A DNA stretch of 34,603 nucleotides from CAZAYB01 sp964489215 (GTDB lineage Bacteria; Planctomycetota; Phycisphaerae; Sedimentisphaerales; Anaerohalosphaeraceae): the NCBI GenBank assembly GCA_964489215.1, contig CAZAYB010000002.1, positions 1 to 34,603 on the forward strand. Direction: 5' to 3'. Shown in pieces: positions 32,845 to 34,603 of the stretch. The position numbers and the translations under genes are program-made. The notes beneath the pieces were generated by a model. The model had not been told where the DNA came from. It worked only from the letters and a program-made list of their open reading frames with translations, and ran no database searches. How positions within the stretch are numbered: the first letter of the stretch is position 1; every line of letters begins with the position of its first letter.

Positions 32845-33642
32845 TTACCAAATATCTGGCGGAAAGAAATAGCCCTCAGGAACATTTCTTGTAAAATCAG
32901 CAGTATTCCTCCGTTCGATATGGCCGTCAATAAAACCACAATTGAGTTTGACCGAAGGTATTTGCGAAATGTCCTGAATCTTCATATAGAGTCTGAGTTT
33001 TTCCGGTATATTTTCCTCAAGATCGCGAAAATCATGCAGTGATGAATCTCGCATTTTATGGGCACTTGTCCATGCCCCGACGCCGTTAATATCACCGCCG
33101 CCGCAGGTGAAATAATCCATAATCATCAGTTCGTCGCCGCCTTTTTTGGGTTTCAGTCCTGCGTGTTCAAACCTCAAATAGTTCCAGAGGAAGAAATATG
33201 AACTGTTAAGCGTTCGTATTGTTTCATCGTCTCCGGTTTCATAGAACCTGTCCTGCCAGGCAAGGCTTTGTCTTGGCATGGGGCAGTTCAGATATTCTGT
33301 TTTTGCCAGATATGAACCGAACTGGTCAATCAAAGAACCGCCGTTCATTTCCCGGCCTGTTCCATAGTAGTATTTTACCCGGTTTGGGATGGTCCACCAG
33401 CCTACCTCGCCGGTCCTGGGGTTAACGTCTCTGCCCTGAATGGAAGGCGGAAGCTTGCTGTCCCAGTCAGCAGCATAAAGATTCACGGCAGTGAGAACAT
33501 TTTTCTGTCTTGTTGAGCATATAACCATTTGGGCCTGCTCTTTAGCCTTGCGAAGAGAAGGCAAAAGGATGCTGAGCAAAAGAGCGATAATCGAAATCAC
33601 CACAAGCAGCTCAATAAGTGTAAATCCTTTTTTCTTTTTCAT
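32845..33642 (-). CDS. Type II secretion/type IV pilin-like pseudopilin
   Basis: The 265-residue protein starts MKKKKG, then FTLIELLVVISIIALLLSIL, a textbook prepilin leader with cleavage after Gly6 and Glu at +5 of the mature protein. The remainder (about 30-265) is a globular domain with cysteines, ending near GFIDGHIERR. This resembles the 'H-X9-DG' C-terminal signature common in the large planctomycete families of prepilin-like proteins. Such proteins are numerous in these genomes and often sit beside sugar-utilisation genes; their role is not settled. Here it lies 36 bases before the LamG-dockerin gene and 27 bases after the regulator, so all three are probably on one transcript. Confidence 0.92.
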   Translation of the reverse strand: MKKKKGFTLIELLVVISIIALLLSILLPSLRKAKEQAQMVICSTRQKNVLTAVNLYAADWDSKLPPSIQGRDVNPRTGEVGWWTIPNRVKYYYGTGREMNGGSLIDQFGSYLAKTEYLNCPMPRQSLAWQDRFYETGDDETIRTLNSSYFFLWNYLRFEHAGLKPKKGGDELMIMDYFTCGGGDINGVGAWTSAHKMRDSSLHDFRDLEENIPEKLRLYMKIQDISQIPSVKLNCGFIDGHIERRNTADFTRNVPEGYFFPPDIW

Positions 33643-33669
33643 ATCTTCAATCTTTTCCGTATCAATATA

Positions 33670-34603
33670 TTATTTTGTTAAGGATGATTCCGACTCTACA
33701 AATTCTAAGGGCAGATAAACGCTTTCATTGTTCTCAAACGGCCTTTTGCCCATGTTCATCTCAGACAGCAGCTCTGCTACTTTCTGGCCTAAATTGATTT
33801 CGTCAACAACCACCGCAGAAAGTTTTTTCCTGACAACTCCTTCACGGCTTACGTCACCGAATCCAACAATAGAAAGCTCCTGTGGGACCTTGATGCCCAA
33901 CTCATGAGCTGCCCAGTAGGCTCTCTCCGCTTCGGTATCGTCACTGCAGAAAATTGCAGTAACCCGATTTGGTTTAGTGAGCAGCTCTTTTAGCATGTTA
34001 AGCTTAATGTTATCCCCTTCACTGCCGGTCCTCTGGCTTGTACCGAAATAAACATTCGAGTCTTCGAGATTTATGCCTGCTTCGTCGAGGACTTCACGAA
34101 AGCCTTCGAGCTGCTTTTCAGTGATAAGGTACTTAACATTACCGAAGTATGCGATATGCTTATGGTTAGTCGAAATAAAATATCTTGCGGCAAGCTTACC
34201 GGCCTGATTATAATCCCAGCCGACAAACGGAACTGACATGCCAGGGACCCTGCGGTGGCACAATACAACCGGAATTCCGTTAGAATGTAAATTGCGTATA
34301 TGATAAACAGGCATATTTTGGTTCATAAGAGGAACCAGAGCAACTCCGCTCATCCCTTTATCTATTATCTGCAGAACTATATCGCTTTGCTTATTCATAT
34401 CATAATCGGTTGTACAGATCATTATCTGATGATTGTGCTTAGCTGCGCCCCTGTCAAAACCATTGATAAGCAGCGGATAAAGGTCTCTTCTTACTTCGGG
34501 CAGGATCAGACTGTAAACCTCAAGCCTGGCTTGTTTCTTTCTGACTGCTCCGGAAAAATCAGGTTTGCATACAAAAGTCCCCTTGCCCCTGATCCTCTCA
34601 ATT
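33670..34603 (-). CDS. GntR-type regulator with LacI-like sugar sensor domain (N-terminus outside window)
   Basis: The frame stays open to the window edge, giving 310 visible residues; the Met at 34422 is internal. The first residues read IERIRGKGTFVCKP, and GKGTFV preceded by basic residues is the wing of a GntR winged helix. The rest is a type 1 periplasmic-binding-like sensor: VYSLILPEVRRDLYPLL, GMSGVALVPLMNQ, IPVVLCHRRVPG, VGWDYNQAGKLAARYFI and ELSIVGFGDVS. This layout is that of AraR-like regulators. Its place at the head of the sialic acid genes suggests it senses a sialic acid catabolite, but the ligand is inferred. The HTH helices are outside the window. Confidence 0.85.
   Translation of the reverse strand, partial: IERIRGKGTFVCKPDFSGAVRKKQARLEVYSLILPEVRRDLYPLLINGFDRGAAKHNHQIMICTTDYDMNKQSDIVLQIIDKGMSGVALVPLMNQNMPVYHIRNLHSNGIPVVLCHRRVPGMSVPFVGWDYNQAGKLAARYFISTNHKHIAYFGNVKYLITEKQLEGFREVLDEAGINLEDSNVYFGTSQRTGSEGDNIKLNMLKELLTKPNRVTAIFCSDDTEAERAYWAAHELGIKVPQELSIVGFGDVSREGVVRKKLSAVVVDEINLGQKVAELLSEMNMGKRPFENNESVYLPLEFVESESSLTK

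Noticed and set aside
33670..34422. Complete regulator starting at the Met at 34422
   Set aside because: The frame continues upstream in phase to the window edge with a clear GntR wing motif, so this Met is internal.
1..34603. CRISPR array, tRNA, rRNA, insertion sequence or prophage
   Set aside because: I saw no regularly spaced repeats, cloverleaf-like sequence, transposase or phage gene anywhere in the window.

Overview
The window looks like a chromosomal contig from a Planctomycetota bacterium of the Phycisphaerae, probably near the Sedimentisphaerales. This is an inference from gene content: a pseudopilin ending in an F-x-DGH signature, secreted LamG proteins that end in a single dockerin-like loop plus 'NWL', a kelch domain fused to a sodium/solute symporter, several UroD-like paralogues in a sugar locus, and an S55 (SpoIVB-type) peptidase outside any sporulation context. 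Composition is moderate in G+C, with frequent GTG and TTG starts. I see no rRNA, tRNA, CRISPR array or insertion sequence. There is one assembly gap of 100 N at 6135-6234.

Region 1 (1-12548) is housekeeping and envelope genes. A probable DNA methyltransferase start and a secreted TPR/thioredoxin-like protein lie on the minus strand. Divergent from them, ribE, pdxA, rsmA and an MscS channel run on the plus strand; ribE and pdxA overlap by 1 base. Opposing these is a minus-strand operon: S55 peptidase, beta-propeller protein and a class I fumarase alpha subunit that contains the assembly gap. A YfgM-like TPR membrane protein and an RluA pseudouridine synthase follow on the plus strand.

Region 2 (12557-18832, minus strand) reads pcm, recG, trkH, trkA, then a Cof-type HAD phosphatase. 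pcm and recG overlap by ATGA.

Region 3 (19166-34603, minus strand) is a roughly 15.4-kb sialic acid utilisation locus. In transcription order it encodes a GntR-type regulator with a LacI-like sensor (cut by the window edge), a pseudopilin, a double-LamG/dockerin-like protein, a terminator or attenuator hairpin, a sialidase-LamG-dockerin-like protein, an N-acetylneuraminate lyase-type aldolase, a second and simpler sialidase, four divergent UroD/MtaA-family proteins, and a secreted kelch (NanM-like) domain fused to an SSS transporter.

The inferred flow is: secreted sialidases release sialic acid, the kelch domain anomerises it, the fused symporter imports it with sodium, and the lyase splits it into pyruvate and an N-acylmannosamine. 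The kinase and epimerase steps are not in the window. The four UroD-like proteins are the unexplained part. Each keeps a His-x-Cys-Gly metal-site motif, none has the porphyrin-binding N-terminus of true UroD, and no corrinoid protein is visible. They may process modified sialic acids or released methyl groups, but this is a hypothesis.
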